This document shows positions 29,380-40,436 of a DNA stretch of 64,000 bases, in pieces. The notes beneath the pieces are model-generated. The model was not told the origin of the DNA and searched no databases. It saw nothing but the letters and a program-made list of their open reading frames with translations. The DNA comes from Anomaloglossus baeobatrachus. Lineage: Eukaryota; Chordata; Amphibia; Anura; Aromobatidae. Numbering within the stretch: position 1 is the stretch's first letter; each line of letters opens with the position of its first letter. Location of the stretch: the NCBI RefSeq assembly GCF_048569485.1, contig NC_134357.1, positions 234,084,735-234,148,734 of the forward strand. The letters are read 5' to 3'. Made by a program: the position numbers and the translations under genes.

Positions 29380-30016
29380 TACAGTGGCTGAAGCTGCTCG
29401 CTCAGTGCTTCTATGACTGGTGACTACCGGGAGGATTTAAGTTCATTTCTTACCGGTCACCAGGCTTTCAGTGCTGCAGTTGGGCAGCTGTAGAACCATA
29501 TTAACCTGCAGAAGATCTCATATCTGCAGGTTAATAGCTTTTTTTTTAACAGGTTCCCTTTAAGTGGTTTTTCAGCAGTAGCTGAGAGTATTATAGTTCT
29601 GCGTCTCTGTAAAACATACATCATACAGCTACTGTAGATACTTGTTTTAGGAGAAGGCTTTGCCCGTGTTAGTTTAGTCGTTCTTGCAGTAGCTTCTCCA
29701 TCAGTTACACAATGCTTTCAAGTGTGCGTTTGCTGCTCTTTTTTTATCAAATTGTGTGTGAAATCTGCTTGAATTAGATACCTACAATGCTGTTGAACAT
29801 CTATTTGAAGAAAAATGGTGTGCAGAAGGTAATTTTTATAAGCATTGATATACTCCGAGAATTAGAAGTCATCTCTGAGTTTCAGCTTTGGGTTTTTATA
29901 TGGTCCCAGAACTCCTGTGTGACTTTATTATTCACATAATTTACAGTATTGAAATATATGTCAAGCACCCTATGGTGGAAATGCTTTCTCTAATCTTACA
30001 CTAGCAGTAATGGATC
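29380..30016. other. no gene recognised
   Basis: Contains a GGTTCCCTTTAAG tract near 29551 resembling the end of a TTAA MITE. Otherwise nothing is supported. Confidence 0.35.
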
Positions 30017-30019
30017 AAT

Positions 30020-30267
30020 ATGGGTAGCCTGTTGGGTCAGTGGTTAGTAATGTTGCTTTGCGGGACTGGGGTCCTGGATTCAATCCCAGCATGGACATCC
30101 GCAAGGAGTTTGTATATTCTCCCTGTGTTTGGAGGGTGGAAAGAAACACACACACACAAAGAATACTGATAGAGAATTTAGATTGTGAGCCCCGATGGGG
30201 ACAGTAATGATGATGTCTGTAAAGTGCTGCAGAATATTTTAGCGCCACGTAAGTCAAATAAATAAGA
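30020..30267 (+). mobile_element. tRNA-derived SINE
   Basis: An A-box-like GGTCAGTGGTTAG and a B-box-like GGATTCAATCCC, about 40 bases apart, form a tRNA-like head. The body contains 'gcaaggagtttgtat', 'tttagattgtgagcccc' and 'gtaaagtgctgcagaat', and the tail is AAATAAATAAG. The layout fits a tRNA-derived SINE common in frogs; I do not assign a family name. Confidence 0.75.
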
Positions 30268-30641
30268 CAAAATGTGCTTAAATAACCTTTATATAAATAT
30301 ATGATTTACATGAATTTAAAATAAAAGCAAAACTGAACATGTTTTCTTCTGTCTTCCATTGCAACCAATTGAGTGGATCTCAGCATGACCACCTTCTGTG
30401 GTAAGAACGCTGTTTGCTGTCAGAAATAGAAGGATTGTGTATATATTGCCTTATGATTTTACACATTAATTGAAATTCCTTTTGTAAGCTAGCTGAATAG
30501 AGACATTGTCATAGATATTGGAGAATATTCAGCGTCTACAAAACTTTACACTACAACATATGCCTAGAATAAAGGTGGCTGGTGTATGTAATGTTTGAAA
30601 ACATCTACTAAGTAATAGCCAAAGGCTTAGCTCATCTTTAA

Positions 30642-31091
30642 AGGGCTTGACCACTACTAGGAGAACCCCTTCTAATTCCACAGGTTTGCCCAGGTAAAAT
30701 AATAAAGACTATACTCAACTCCAGTACCGGCGCCGTTACAGCGGTGTTGCAGCTAATAGTGCGGAGGCTCACATTAGGTTGTGACGTTATGCGAGCCCCG
30801 CATCCAGTCAACGCCGGCCTCCTCCTCCCTGCCTTCGGACCAAATAAGTAAATCAACAGGACGTGAGCGCAGCTGAAGTGGTCACATCCTGCTCATTGTT
30901 CGTTTGGTCCGAAGGTGGGGAGATGGAAGCCAGCATTGACTGGACGTGGGGCTCGCATAACGTCACAACCTCATGTGAGTCCCCACACTGCGAGCTGCAA
31001 CACCGATGGAATGGCGCCGGTAGTCTTTATTATTTTAGCTGGGGCAAACATGTGGAATCAGAAGTGGTTGTCATAGTAGTGGTCAAGCCCT
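30642..31091. mobile_element. TTAA-type palindromic MITE
   Basis: 450 bp flanked by TTAA (30638-30641, 31092-31095). The ends are AGGGCTTGACCACTACTA and its complement, and the two halves are imperfect inverted copies of each other throughout. TTAA targets fit Kolobok or piggyBac type elements; the AGGG start favours the T2/Kolobok group. No protein is encoded. Confidence 0.8.
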
Positions 31092-31332
31092 TTAAATTCC
31101 ATTCTATCCTCTACTAATTTACTAAATGTCTGTTAAGAAGAAGTGGGGAACAGACGGAAAGGAATGTAATTAGGGAGTATTTATTGTCTGTTACTGTGGA
31201 AGCTCGTAAGCCTGTAAAAGAGCTGTACTCACAAAATAGAATATTTTTAATGAAGGCTACTTGCAAAGATGTCTAACAGTGAAAAAATAATTCAAAACTG
31301 GTTTTAAAAATAAAAAAAAACCTTAAAGTTAA

Positions 31333-31606
31333 AGGGGTAAGAGGTTATCAATATGAGATGGGTGGGGGTCCGACAACCAGCATCCAATCAGCTGTTCTTA
31401 TACCTTTTGGCTCTTCTTCAGGACCTGATATGCAATATGGCTGCTACTTATTGAACGGCCATATGTTGGTCAGATCTATTCAGAGTTTACATCCCATCTA
31501 GCTGATGACAGAGCTAATACCAGCTGATCATATGGGTGTTAGACCGATCTCATGTTGATGAACTAGACTGGATAAGTCACCTATATCATATATTTGGACA
31601 ACACTT
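31333..31606. mobile_element. TTAA-type MITE (T2-like)
   Basis: 274 bp flanked by TTAA (31329-31332, 31607-31610). The left end AGGGGTAAG preceded by TTAA fits the TTAAAGGRR start described for T2-type MITEs. The right end is the complement of AAGTGTTGTCC. It may lie in the POLD4 3' untranslated region. Confidence 0.7.
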
Positions 31607-32223
31607 TTAAAGGAAATGCTCACATCTGCATCATTTATGGCATAACTTTCCCTATGCTTTGCCCTGCATCCATCTAACATCGGGGTACCAGGTGCATGGA
31701 GCAAGGATGGAGTAGTGGTAATGGCAGCGCAGCTCCCTATTCATTTTTATGGAAGTTCTGTAAATTGCTGAGCTAGCTCTCCTAAAAAGGAGTATTTCTT
31801 TTTCCTAAGGTGTTCTTACAAAGTGGCATGGTGACCTATAGTGACATTCATCTGTACATTTGCTGCTCACAGAAATGCCCACTTACAAGGGCAGGGCCTA
31901 TAAGCAGATCATATTTTCATGTACACAGCAATGAACATGTATAAAGATTCCTGCACCACCAGCATGAGTGTATGGCACGTAATCGGGACGCTCAGAATAA
32001 GGCCAAAACCAGAAAACACCTCGATTAATAGTAACCTGATGTTAAAGGTCCACTCATGAAAATGCAGCTAATGTCTGTCTTCATTATTACCAGCAGGTCC
32101 AGGAATGGTCAATCTTTCTAAATGGTTTCATGGCACATAGATTCATTATTAAACCTTAGCTGCCGGAGGAATACAGGTCATTCATGCAGCCATGAAATTT
32201 AAGCAGGCTTCCATCAAGTGTTC

Positions 32224-32248
32224 TCAGATGGCGTATGAACTCCACAAG
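32224..32248 (-). CDS. POLD4: POLD4 exon 4, terminal coding part
   Basis: The acceptor reads CCTTTCAG at 32256-32249. The exon supplies the last base of an Asn codon, then LWSSYAI and TGA (32226-32224). The Trp and Tyr match the conserved end of p12. The 3' untranslated part continues leftward; no convincing polyadenylation signal was fixed. Confidence 0.8.
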
Positions 32249-35200
32249 CTGAAAGGACATAGTAAGCATGAGAGAAAATATTATTAAGAATAGAATATGG
32301 ATATACATATCAGCCATTATATTAGCTGCAGTTTAGACAATGAAGGGAATATTAGCTAACCTGCTGCTCAGACATTCTATTTCCCAGCACGTCTTGATAT
32401 ACTCCACCTTGTAAGGTAAACAACTGACTACCAAGACGTGTAATACAGAGGCAGCACAAGAAAGTGCCAAAGTGATACCACTGGATATAGTAACAAGTGA
32501 AGATGCAAGGAAGCGCCATTTCACAAGAGCCGGTCCAGAGGAGGCCAGGCTAGATGGCGGCTGGGAACGATGAGAGATGCGTATTCTTTATTAGCGGGAG
32601 ATGTATTTATGTTTTCACAGGATGGCAAACCAGTTCTATGCTATTCTGGAGGACGGAGGGTCACATAACATTGGATAATGTGTAAAAATAAATAATTACA
32701 TGCAATACAATTTTTTTTAGACACCACATAAATATGATATTGGGTCTTATAATTATTCTATATTGTTGTGAAATTTTAGTTTCCACCATGTGCTACACCA
32801 GAGACGCACTAATTCTATATTTTTGCAGTCAAAGTAGCGAACCCTTGAATCCCCAACTTCCACATGTGGAGGAGGACAGTCTTTGGTTAAGTTAGGAAAA
32901 GAGGAACTAGGAATCTGTTGGATGAGGCAGCAGGCGGCTCATGGACCCTGTGACGACATGGACTCTGTCAGTGCCTAGCATGGGTTAAGTTTCTTAAAAT
33001 TCAGCCAGACATGATGATAGTTTGTTTATAAACGGGGTATAAGCCCCTCATTGTTTCTACAAGACTCTTAGGAGTCTAGTGTTAAGGTAAGTTCACACAG
33101 TGCGTTTTTCGCGGGGTTTGTGCGCGTTTTTCGGGTGTGTTTTTGGCCTCAAAACTGCATGACTTTGCTTCCCCAGCAAAGTCTATGAGTTTTCATTCTT
33201 GCTGTCCGCACACAACTTTTTTTTTAAGCTGTGATTTGAGCTTAAAAAAAAAATGGAAATGTCAATTATTTCCTGCGTTTTTCCCCCATGCAATGCATTG
33301 GAAAAACGCAGAGATCAAAAACGCAGCAAATCGTGGTAAAAACGCATGCGTTTTTTGCAGCGTTTTTTTGCCGCGGGTGGGTTTTTGTGCGTTTTTAGCG
33401 GCCAAAAACGCACAAAAACGCAGCGTCAAAAAAACGCAGCATGTGCACATAGCCTTAAAGTTCTTGTTGACTCATGTAATTGCCTTGGCCAGTGAAGGTC
33501 AGATACCCAGACAAATCAATTATGCAACCCTCCCATTGTATTATTATGTGTATTGCTAGATGCGGCGATGTAACTTAGCTGTCTCTCCTTCGTCTCTGCC
33601 AGAGAACATTACTACTAGGGATATTTTGTATACGGCTTGAAATCTAGCCAATAAGAGCCCAGTCTTATCCACCAATTGTGAAGACTACAATGGTCTGAAG
33701 GGAGAGCTCAGGGGTATAAAAAGGAGGACTCTCCATTGCCCGGGGAGACTCTTGCTACATGATATCAATCTAGGATCTGCGGATCCGATTGGCAAGCCAT
33801 AACCGAACCAGGAATATAATACTACATGGACTTCAGCATCGAATGCAAGGCTGAGATATGAAGGACTACCTAAGGAAGGAATCCAGCTTGGGACAATCCA
33901 GTCACCTGACTACAGGCTTTGCGGTCCTCAGCCAACTTCCTAAACCTGGCATTATTCAATTCTCGGTGGGTGCCCGCCGAAAGCGGGGTGCTGCTGGTTC
34001 GGAGTAAGTGGCCCTGGAAGCTCTAAGGCACGGACATTCTAATCCCTGGTGAGCCAGCGGAAGGGTGAGCAACGGTTACATTCTGTGGTTTTGCTGGTTA
34101 TGTGCCACAAGCCGTTAATTGTTTGGGGATCCAATAAAGTCTTAATATTGTGATTTCCTCATCCTGTGTTGTCTGAGTAGTGTTCCCCCCATGGTTAAGG
34201 AGGTTGGGCGTTCAGTTGAATGAACCCTCGGCCATGCTGTCTTTCTAAAGGTGGCCGGGTCAGTGGACGAGAGCACCCACTGACCCCCATGTCTCCACAG
34301 ACCCCTCCCTATAGTTACATTTCTGGGTGCATTCCTGGAGTAATATACTATAATCTAAGCCATAGCAAACTCACTTGAACTGGTATTGAGAATCAGTGTA
34401 ATGGGCCACTAGGATGTCTTTTACGTTCTTTGGAGGTGCCAATCCCAAGTCATGTGCTCTCTGCCACCGCTCCAAACGTGTGATGCCTGAAGCCAAAGCA
34501 ACAACTTGAAGCATAAAAACCGTAAAAGTGACACAATGAATATTATAGACAACAACACACACTGATACTCTACCAGTACAGGGTCCAAATCGCCAGTCGA
34601 GATCAAACTGGATAAGCTTATCCAAGGGTGATAATTCCAGGACCAAAGCTACTGCGGGGCAGAAATGAAAGGAAGCATACTGGTTATTATTACTTCCAAG
34701 GCCATAGCATCCATTATACAAGACTGGATCACTTAGACTGAAAGAGAAAAAAGGCTTCTAAAAGCAGGTTTGATTTAAAAAGGCAGCTCCCGATGATCAT
34801 CGATTTTCCCAGTGACTGACACAACTTCCTAATGTCTGAGAGAGCCCAAATAATAGCTCCCCATTACTGAAGTTGGTTTCTGTCCAGGTCCTTATTTATG
34901 TCTGAACTTGTTTTCTTATTCAGCAGTTTTTTTTACAAGTTCATAAATTATTAGGATTAGGTCACAACGCAGACCTAGATAATTGTTGCTAGATACCACT
35001 GAATAGCTATAGACCCAAAGAAAAGTGGTATGACTCCAATTTATTAAAAACCATAATCATTATTAATACAATTTTAAAATAGTTCACAACATGGAATCCT
35101 CAGTATTAGGTAAGCTGTACCGTACAAAACCAATAGATATAAATAAAATACATATTATGTACTGGTCTGTGTGACATAGATCACCAATAATTATTGCACA

Positions 35201-38200
35201 TGAACCAGTTTTTAATTATGCAATCATAAGTTCATAGTTTAACACAGTGCAAAACCAAGTGCAATAAACTCTTATTGTTATAATGTTAACACAGGAATAG
35301 TTATGGTTAGTCACAATACAACTATCTGCATGTGAGATAAAGCACTCACACAGGGAAAATGCCCAGTATATATGGTTAAGTACTATGTTCCCAATAGTGT
35401 CCATAGGCTAACACCCATTATCACCATTAGAAGGCAATTAAATCCACAGTGCAATAGCTAACCAATACTGACCAGTTTAGGTGACGGTACCGCAATCCCC
35501 ACAGTCCCTACATGCGTTTCACCTCTTCATCAGGAGCTGTATATACGTCACCTGATGGAGAGGTGAAACGCGTGTAGGGACTGTGGGTATTGCGGTACTG
35601 TCACCTAAACTGGTTAGTATTGGTTAGCTATTGCACTGTGGATTTAATTGCCTTCTAATGGTGATAATGGGTGTTAGCCTATGGACACTATTGGGAACAT
35701 AGTACTTAACCATATATACTGGGCATTTTCCCTGTGTGAGTTCTTTATCTCACATGCAGATAGTTGTATTGTGACTAACCATAACTATTCCTGTGTTAGG
35801 CTTTGAGCGCACTGGAAAATGGAATTTTCTCAAGAAAATTCGGCAGGCATTGAAAGATTACCGCACCCGCAGTAAAAAACCGCGGCAAACCGCACCCGAA
35901 AACCGCATGCGGTTTGCCGCGGTATTGCCGCGTGCGGGTTGGTACATGTGCTGTAATGCATTCAATGCAATAAAGCACATTGGAAAAAAAAAGCCTTTAC
36001 TTAGATAGCAGATAGATAAATAGAAGAATAGATAGAGAGATAGCTAGATAGTTAGAGGGATAGAAAGAGGGATAGAAAGATGGATTCCCTGTGAGCACAC
36101 GCTGCATTTCTCACAGTCGGTAGTGTGTTCACATTACCGGACGTGGGAAATGACCAGTAATTACCTCTCTGCGAGGCTGCATTCAGCATTGTGTCAGTCG
36201 CGGCTGGATTCAAGCATCGCAGGACGTGGATTACGCCAGAGCTGTGGATTACGCCGGAGCTGTGTGTTTCGGGGGGGTTAATAAACGGGTGAACCAGGAG
36301 CTTTTTTGTGTTTTATTTAAAATAAAGGATTTTTCGGTGTGTGTTTTTTCACTTTACTTACAGGTTGATCATGTCAGCTGTCACATAGATGCTGCCATGA
36401 TCAAGCCTGGACTTAGTGGCGGCGATCCGCCGCCATTAACTCCTTATATTACCCCAGCTGCCACCGCATCACGGCAGCAGGAAGAGCCGGGGACACTCCG
36501 GTACTGTCGCATAATGGATGCGACAGTCCCGGCGCAGCTGCGGCTGATATTCTCGGCTGCAGGAGGGGGGAGGGAAGCGGGGAACATTAACCCTGCCCCT
36601 CACCCTCCCCAGCCTGAGAATGCCGGGCTGCCGCTGTGTGCTTACCTCGGCTGGACGGTAAAAATACGACAGAGCCCACATGGTTTTTTTTCTATATGTC
36701 CATTTGCTTTCTTTGTGTATTCTATGTGTCTGTGTGTGAGTGCGATGTGTGTATGCTATGTCTGTGTGTGAGTGTGATCTGTCTGTCTGTGATCTGTGTG
36801 TGTGTGTGTGTGTGTTTACTCTGCTCCGCTTCCTCTTCCTGCCATAATGACATCACTTCCCTGCAAACCACAGGTAGCGATGTACATTACCGCAGGTAAA
36901 CCGTGAAATACCAGAGGGAATAACGCAGGAAAACGCAATGAACAGCACAGAATTTGCTGCCTGCGTTATTCCCTGCGGGATTTCACGATTACATTGCAGT
37001 CAATGGAGTGAAATCCCGCAGCGCCGTGCGGAAAAGAAGTGACATGCAATTGATTTTGCTGCGGGAATCCCGCAGCAAAACATGCAGCTGTCAAATTCCG
37101 CCTAGTGCGCACAGCATTTCTTTTTTCCTTAGGTTTTGCTGGTGATTCACTGCAGAGATGTTATGAACATTTTCTGCAGCGAAACATGCAGCAAATCCGC
37201 AGAAAATCTGCGGCAAAAACCAGCAAGTGCGCACAGGGCCTAAACATTATAACAATAAGAGTTTATTGCACTTGGTTTTGCACTGTGTTAAACTATGAAC
37301 TTATGATTGCATAATTAAAAACTGGTACATGTGCAATAATTATTGGTGATCTATGTCACACAGACAGTACATAATATGTATTTTATTTATATCTATTGGT
37401 TTTGTACGGTACACCTTACCTAATACTGAGGATTCCTTGTTGTGAACTATTTTAAAATTGTATTAATAAAGATTTTGGTTTTTAATAAATTGCAGTCATA
37501 CCACTTTTCTTTGGGTCTAAAGTTCACAAATTAGCAAAAATGACCATAATGATAATAATATACAATTCAGTGAGGTGCTCAGAGGTGAATGAACTAAAAC
37601 AAATGTACTACTCTCACTAGAATGGAAAGCGCATCTGAAGCCCTACACAACAGTGTAGACCGGGGACTAGGATCCTCACTATTGCGCTGTGACTATTGCA
37701 CTATACGCTGTGAAAAGCTCCTATAGGAGCATTAAACCTATAGAAAAGTGGAGCCATAGATTCACAGGGTGGTAAGATAAGATATATACTTTATTGAACA
37801 TTAATGCAGACAGACAATATAAATACATACAAACTGAAAGTGCATGGTGCAAACTACGAATTAGCCGAGGTGCCAGAGAATCACCAAAATCCTAAGGGAG
37901 AGGAAGAGAGCACAACAAATTTACACTGTTATACAAGCTGTACACTGACTACTTTATATTGTATCAACGTGTCATCAGTGTTGCCCCATGAAAAGATTTA
38001 ATAAATATTTACAAAAATGTGAGGGGTGTACTCACTTTTGTAATATAATGTAACTCCTGACTTCCAGCCAGTCAGAAATTAGGTCACAAGAAGGCGATGG
38101 AGCGAAGATAATAAAAGGTAAGGATGCTGGAGGGTGAGCATAAGGGGCCCTTTGCACACTACGACATCGCAAGATGATGCTTGTGATGCCGAGCGCGATA

Positions 38201-40436
38201 GTCCCCGCCCCCGTCGCAGCTGCAATATCATGGTTGATAGCTAGCGTAGCGAACATTATCGCTACGCCAGCTTCACATGCACTCACCTGCCCTGTGATGT
38301 CGCTCTGGACGGCGACCCGCCTCCTTATTAAGGGGGTGGGTCGTGCGCCGTCATAGCGACGTCACACAGCAGGCGGCCAATAGAAGCGGAGGGGCGTAGA
38401 TGAGCGGGACGTAAACATCCCTCCCCCCTCCTTTCTTCCGCATAGCCGGCGTGAGCCGCAGGACGCAGCGATGTGTGATGCCGCTGGAACGAGGAACAAC
38501 ATCGTAACATCGGTCATTTCCAAATTATGGAAATGACCGACGCTACACCGATGATGCCATTACGACGATTTTACGCTCGTTAATCGCATCAAAAAGATTT
38601 TACACACTCCGATATCGCTTGCGACGCCGAATGTGCGTCACTTTCAATTTGACCACACCGACATCGCACCTGCGATGTCGTAGTGTGCAAAGTGCCCCTA
38701 AGACCTGGGACAGGAGGCATAGATCTCAAGCACCACTGAAAAGGTGACAAAATATAACGCTGGAGTGCTGCTTTAAATGGCAGCTGTCAGCTGATACATG
38801 CTGCCCTATCACTCTGAAATGCTGCCACGTTTCATAGAAAAACATACTTATAGCCGCCAGTGACATGCTGCGGTGTTTCGGAGATAAACATACTTTTAAT
38901 AGTCGCCCTGTGCGCTAGTCGTACAGGTAAGTCCGCGGCAGCTTCTGGCTGTCTGACAAAAGTGACAGTGACCTATACACACACGTAGGCAGAGACCTGT
39001 CAGTCACTGTCAGTGGGCGGGGAGAAGCCGCCAGGGACTGACTGCATGACTAGTGCTATTACAGTAAAAGTATGTTTATCTCCGAAACGCCACAGCGTGT
39101 CAGAGTCACCCATACCGGACTGTGCTCATACAGCCAGTGCCTCCTACACCATGCTCACAGTTTGGGCCGCAGGTAGCAGCTCGCAGGTTGCCTCCAATAG
39201 TGAGAACCCATGTGTGCCCGCCTGGAGTAATCTGATGCAGGACATCCCTTAATGTGAGTCTGCAGTGTGAGATCAGCGCTCCATAGAAATTCATTATCAT
39301 TATGGCCATATTTGTCCATTATTGAACTGCAAAAAAAATAAAGAAATCAGTATCGTCACCTCCCTAGCAATAGACGCCACATTAATGACTGGTAACTTCA
39401 TAGAAAATTAAAGATTGACAACCACCACGTGTATCTCACCAATGCCTGACAGCTCACCAATGGCTGGCTGCTCCTAGTGACTGACAGCTCCTCTATACTT
39501 GACAGTTCACCAGTGGCTGGCTGCTCCTAGTGGCTGACAGCTCCGTAACACCTGACAGCTCACCAGTGGCTGGCTGCTCCTAGTGGCTGACATCTCCGCA
39601 ATACCTGACAGTTCACCAATGGCTGGCTGCTCCTAGTGGCTGACAGCTCCGCAATACCTGACATCTCACCAATGACTGACTGCTTCTAGTGGCTGACAGC
39701 TCCGCGATACCTGACATCTCACCAATGACTGGCTGCTCCTAGTAGCTGACATCTCCGCTATACCTGACAGCACACCAATAACTGGCTGCTCCTAGTGGCT
39801 GACAGCTCCGCTATACCTGACAGTTCACCAATGGCTGACAGATCCGTAACACCTGACATCTCACCAATAACTGGCTGCTCCTAGTGGCTGACAGCTCAGC
39901 AATACCTGACAGCACACCAATAACTGGCTGCTCCTAGTGGCTGACAGCTCCGCTATACCTGACAGTTCACCAATGGCTGGCTGCTCCTAGTGGCTGACAG
40001 CTCCGCAATACCTCACAGCTCACCAATGGCTGACAGATCCGTAACACCTGACAGCTCACCAATGGCTGGCTGCTCCTAGAGGCTGACCCCCATGGCTGAC
40101 AGCTCCGCAATACCTGACATCTCACCAATGAATGACTGCTTCTAGTAGCTGACATCTCCGCTATACCTGACAGCTCACCAATAACTGGCTGCTCCTAGTG
40201 GCTGACAGCTCCGCAATACCTGACATCTCACCAATGGCTGGCTGCTCCTAGTAGCTGACCCCCATGGCTGACAGCTCACACATACTTCTGCAGTGATAGT
40301 TACCCTTGGTGTCCTGCTTGCTGCTCTCTGCCTTCCTCTTGACTGTCTTCCCATCATCTCTCTTCTGCTTTCTGCCCCTCTTGCTTCCACTCTTGGTCAC
40401 AGGCAGGTAGTCTGTCAGCTGTTTCGTTCTCTCCAT
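32224..40436 (-). CDS. POLD4: DNA polymerase delta subunit 4 (p12), four exons
   Basis: The smallest subunit of replicative polymerase delta, acting in the nucleus with PCNA. Coding segments on the minus strand are 40436-40304, 34651-34574, 34486-34375 and 32248-32224, a total of 348 nt that join in phase to 115 residues (human p12 is 107). All introns are GT-AG. Residues 3-11 (RTKQLTDYL) form a PIP-box-like PCNA motif. A Lys/Arg-rich stretch follows (GSKRGRKQKRDDGK). The conserved family core is IQFDLDWRFGPCTG plus ITRLERWQRA, and the end NLWSSYAI aligns with human SLWHLYPL. Introns are filled with repeats. A large transposon lies about 65 bp upstream of the ATG. I identify it from the recalled human sequence; transcript evidence is lacking. 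Confidence 0.88.
32949..34319 (+). mobile_element. probable solo LTR in POLD4 intron 3
   Basis: Runs from TGTGACGACATGG to ...TAGTTACA, with a promoter-like order: CCAATAAGAGCCC, then GGTATAAAAAGGAGG near 33713, and a polyadenylation signal AATAAAG near 34134. No coding region or matching target duplication was found. A MITE (33086-33454) is inserted in its left part. It is a fossil remnant, antisense to POLD4, and its limits are tentative. Confidence 0.5.
33086..33454. mobile_element. TTAA-flanked MITE
   Basis: 369 bp between TTAA at 33082-33085 and 33455-33458. The ends are GGTAAGTTCACAC and the complement of GGCTATGTGCACA. The interior is rich in GCGTTTTT and its complement, giving a strongly folded structure. 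Confidence 0.7.
34375..34486 (-). CDS. POLD4: POLD4 exon 3
   Basis: 112 nt between the acceptor GGCTTCAG and the donor GTGAGTTT. It encodes ITRLERWQRAHDLGLAPPKN and then VKDILVAHYTDSQYQF. Human p12 has ITRLQRWCRAKQMGLEPP at the same place. Confidence 0.92.
34574..34651 (-). CDS. POLD4: POLD4 exon 2
   Basis: 78 nt after a pyrimidine-rich acceptor (TTTCTGCCCCGCAG) and before the donor GTAGAGTA. It encodes ALVLELSPLDKLIQFDLDWR and FGPCT, with split codons at both ends that fit exons 1 and 3. Confidence 0.92.
35011..37518. repeat. large palindrome in POLD4 intron 1, split by a MITE
   Basis: The left arm (about 35011-35530) and right arm (about 35545-35798 plus 37241-37518) are inverted copies of roughly 500 bp, from AGACCCAAAGAAAAGTGGTA outward to the complement at 37500. 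Each arm near the centre carries CTGATG followed by GAAACGC, hammerhead-like words without a proper stem II. The right arm ends with an AATAAAG tract. The arrangement resembles a miniature of the head-to-head PLE pair at 10.5-26.3 kb. Confidence 0.75.
35799..37240. mobile_element. MITE-like element inserted in the palindrome arm
   Basis: The left end is GGCTTTGAGCGCAC and the right end the complement of GGCCCTGTGCGCAC, placed between TTA and TAA. The subterminal region is rich in CCGC/GCGG words ('ggtttgccgcgg'). Its interior shares 'tgtttactctgctccgc' with the element at 55507-57536, so they belong to one family. A GT microsatellite lies near 36715-36810. No protein is encoded. Confidence 0.65.
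38144..38698. mobile_element. Harbinger-like MITE
   Basis: 555 bp flanked by TAA on both sides (38141-38143, 38699-38701). The ends are GGGGCCCTTTGCACACTACG and the complement of GGGGCACTTTGCACACTACG. A TWA target duplication fits the PIF/Harbinger superfamily. It lies in POLD4 intron 1. Confidence 0.75.
38866..39104. repeat. imperfect inverted repeat
   Basis: Arms 'gtttcggagataaacatact' and its near complement 'agtatgtttatctccgaaac' enclose about 170 bases. It is probably a small MITE remnant in POLD4 intron 1. Confidence 0.5.
39420..40290. repeat. minisatellite in POLD4 intron 1
   Basis: About 15 degenerate units of roughly 50-60 bp built from 'ggctgacagctccgcaatac', 'ctgacagttcaccaatggct' and 'ggctgctcctagtg'. 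It reaches to within about 15 bp of the exon 1 splice donor. Confidence 0.85.
40304..40436 (-). CDS. POLD4: POLD4 exon 1, coding part
   Basis: 133 nt from ATG (context GGTCATGG, with G at +4) to the donor GTAACT. It encodes MERTKQLTDYLPVTKSGSKR and a further basic stretch ending KQDTK. It leaves one base over, which pairs with the two-base start of exon 2. The PIP-like start and in-phase splicing support it although overall similarity to human exon 1 is low. Confidence 0.82.

Noticed and set aside
32333-32524. Minus-strand hydrophobic frame as an extra coding exon next to POLD4
   Set aside because: A donor-like GCAG/GTTAGC ends it, but joining it to the final POLD4 exon would replace the conserved exon 3 and it has no family match; exon 3 to exon 4 joins in phase directly.
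35510-35580. Functional hammerhead ribozymes in the palindrome centre
   Set aside because: CTGATG and GAAAC are present on both strands but there is no room for a proper stem II, and one strand has GATGG instead of GATGA; kept only as hammerhead-like words.
36226-36771. 181-codon plus-strand frame
   Set aside because: It lies entirely in a GC-rich MITE interior with palindromes and a GT microsatellite; no domain seen.
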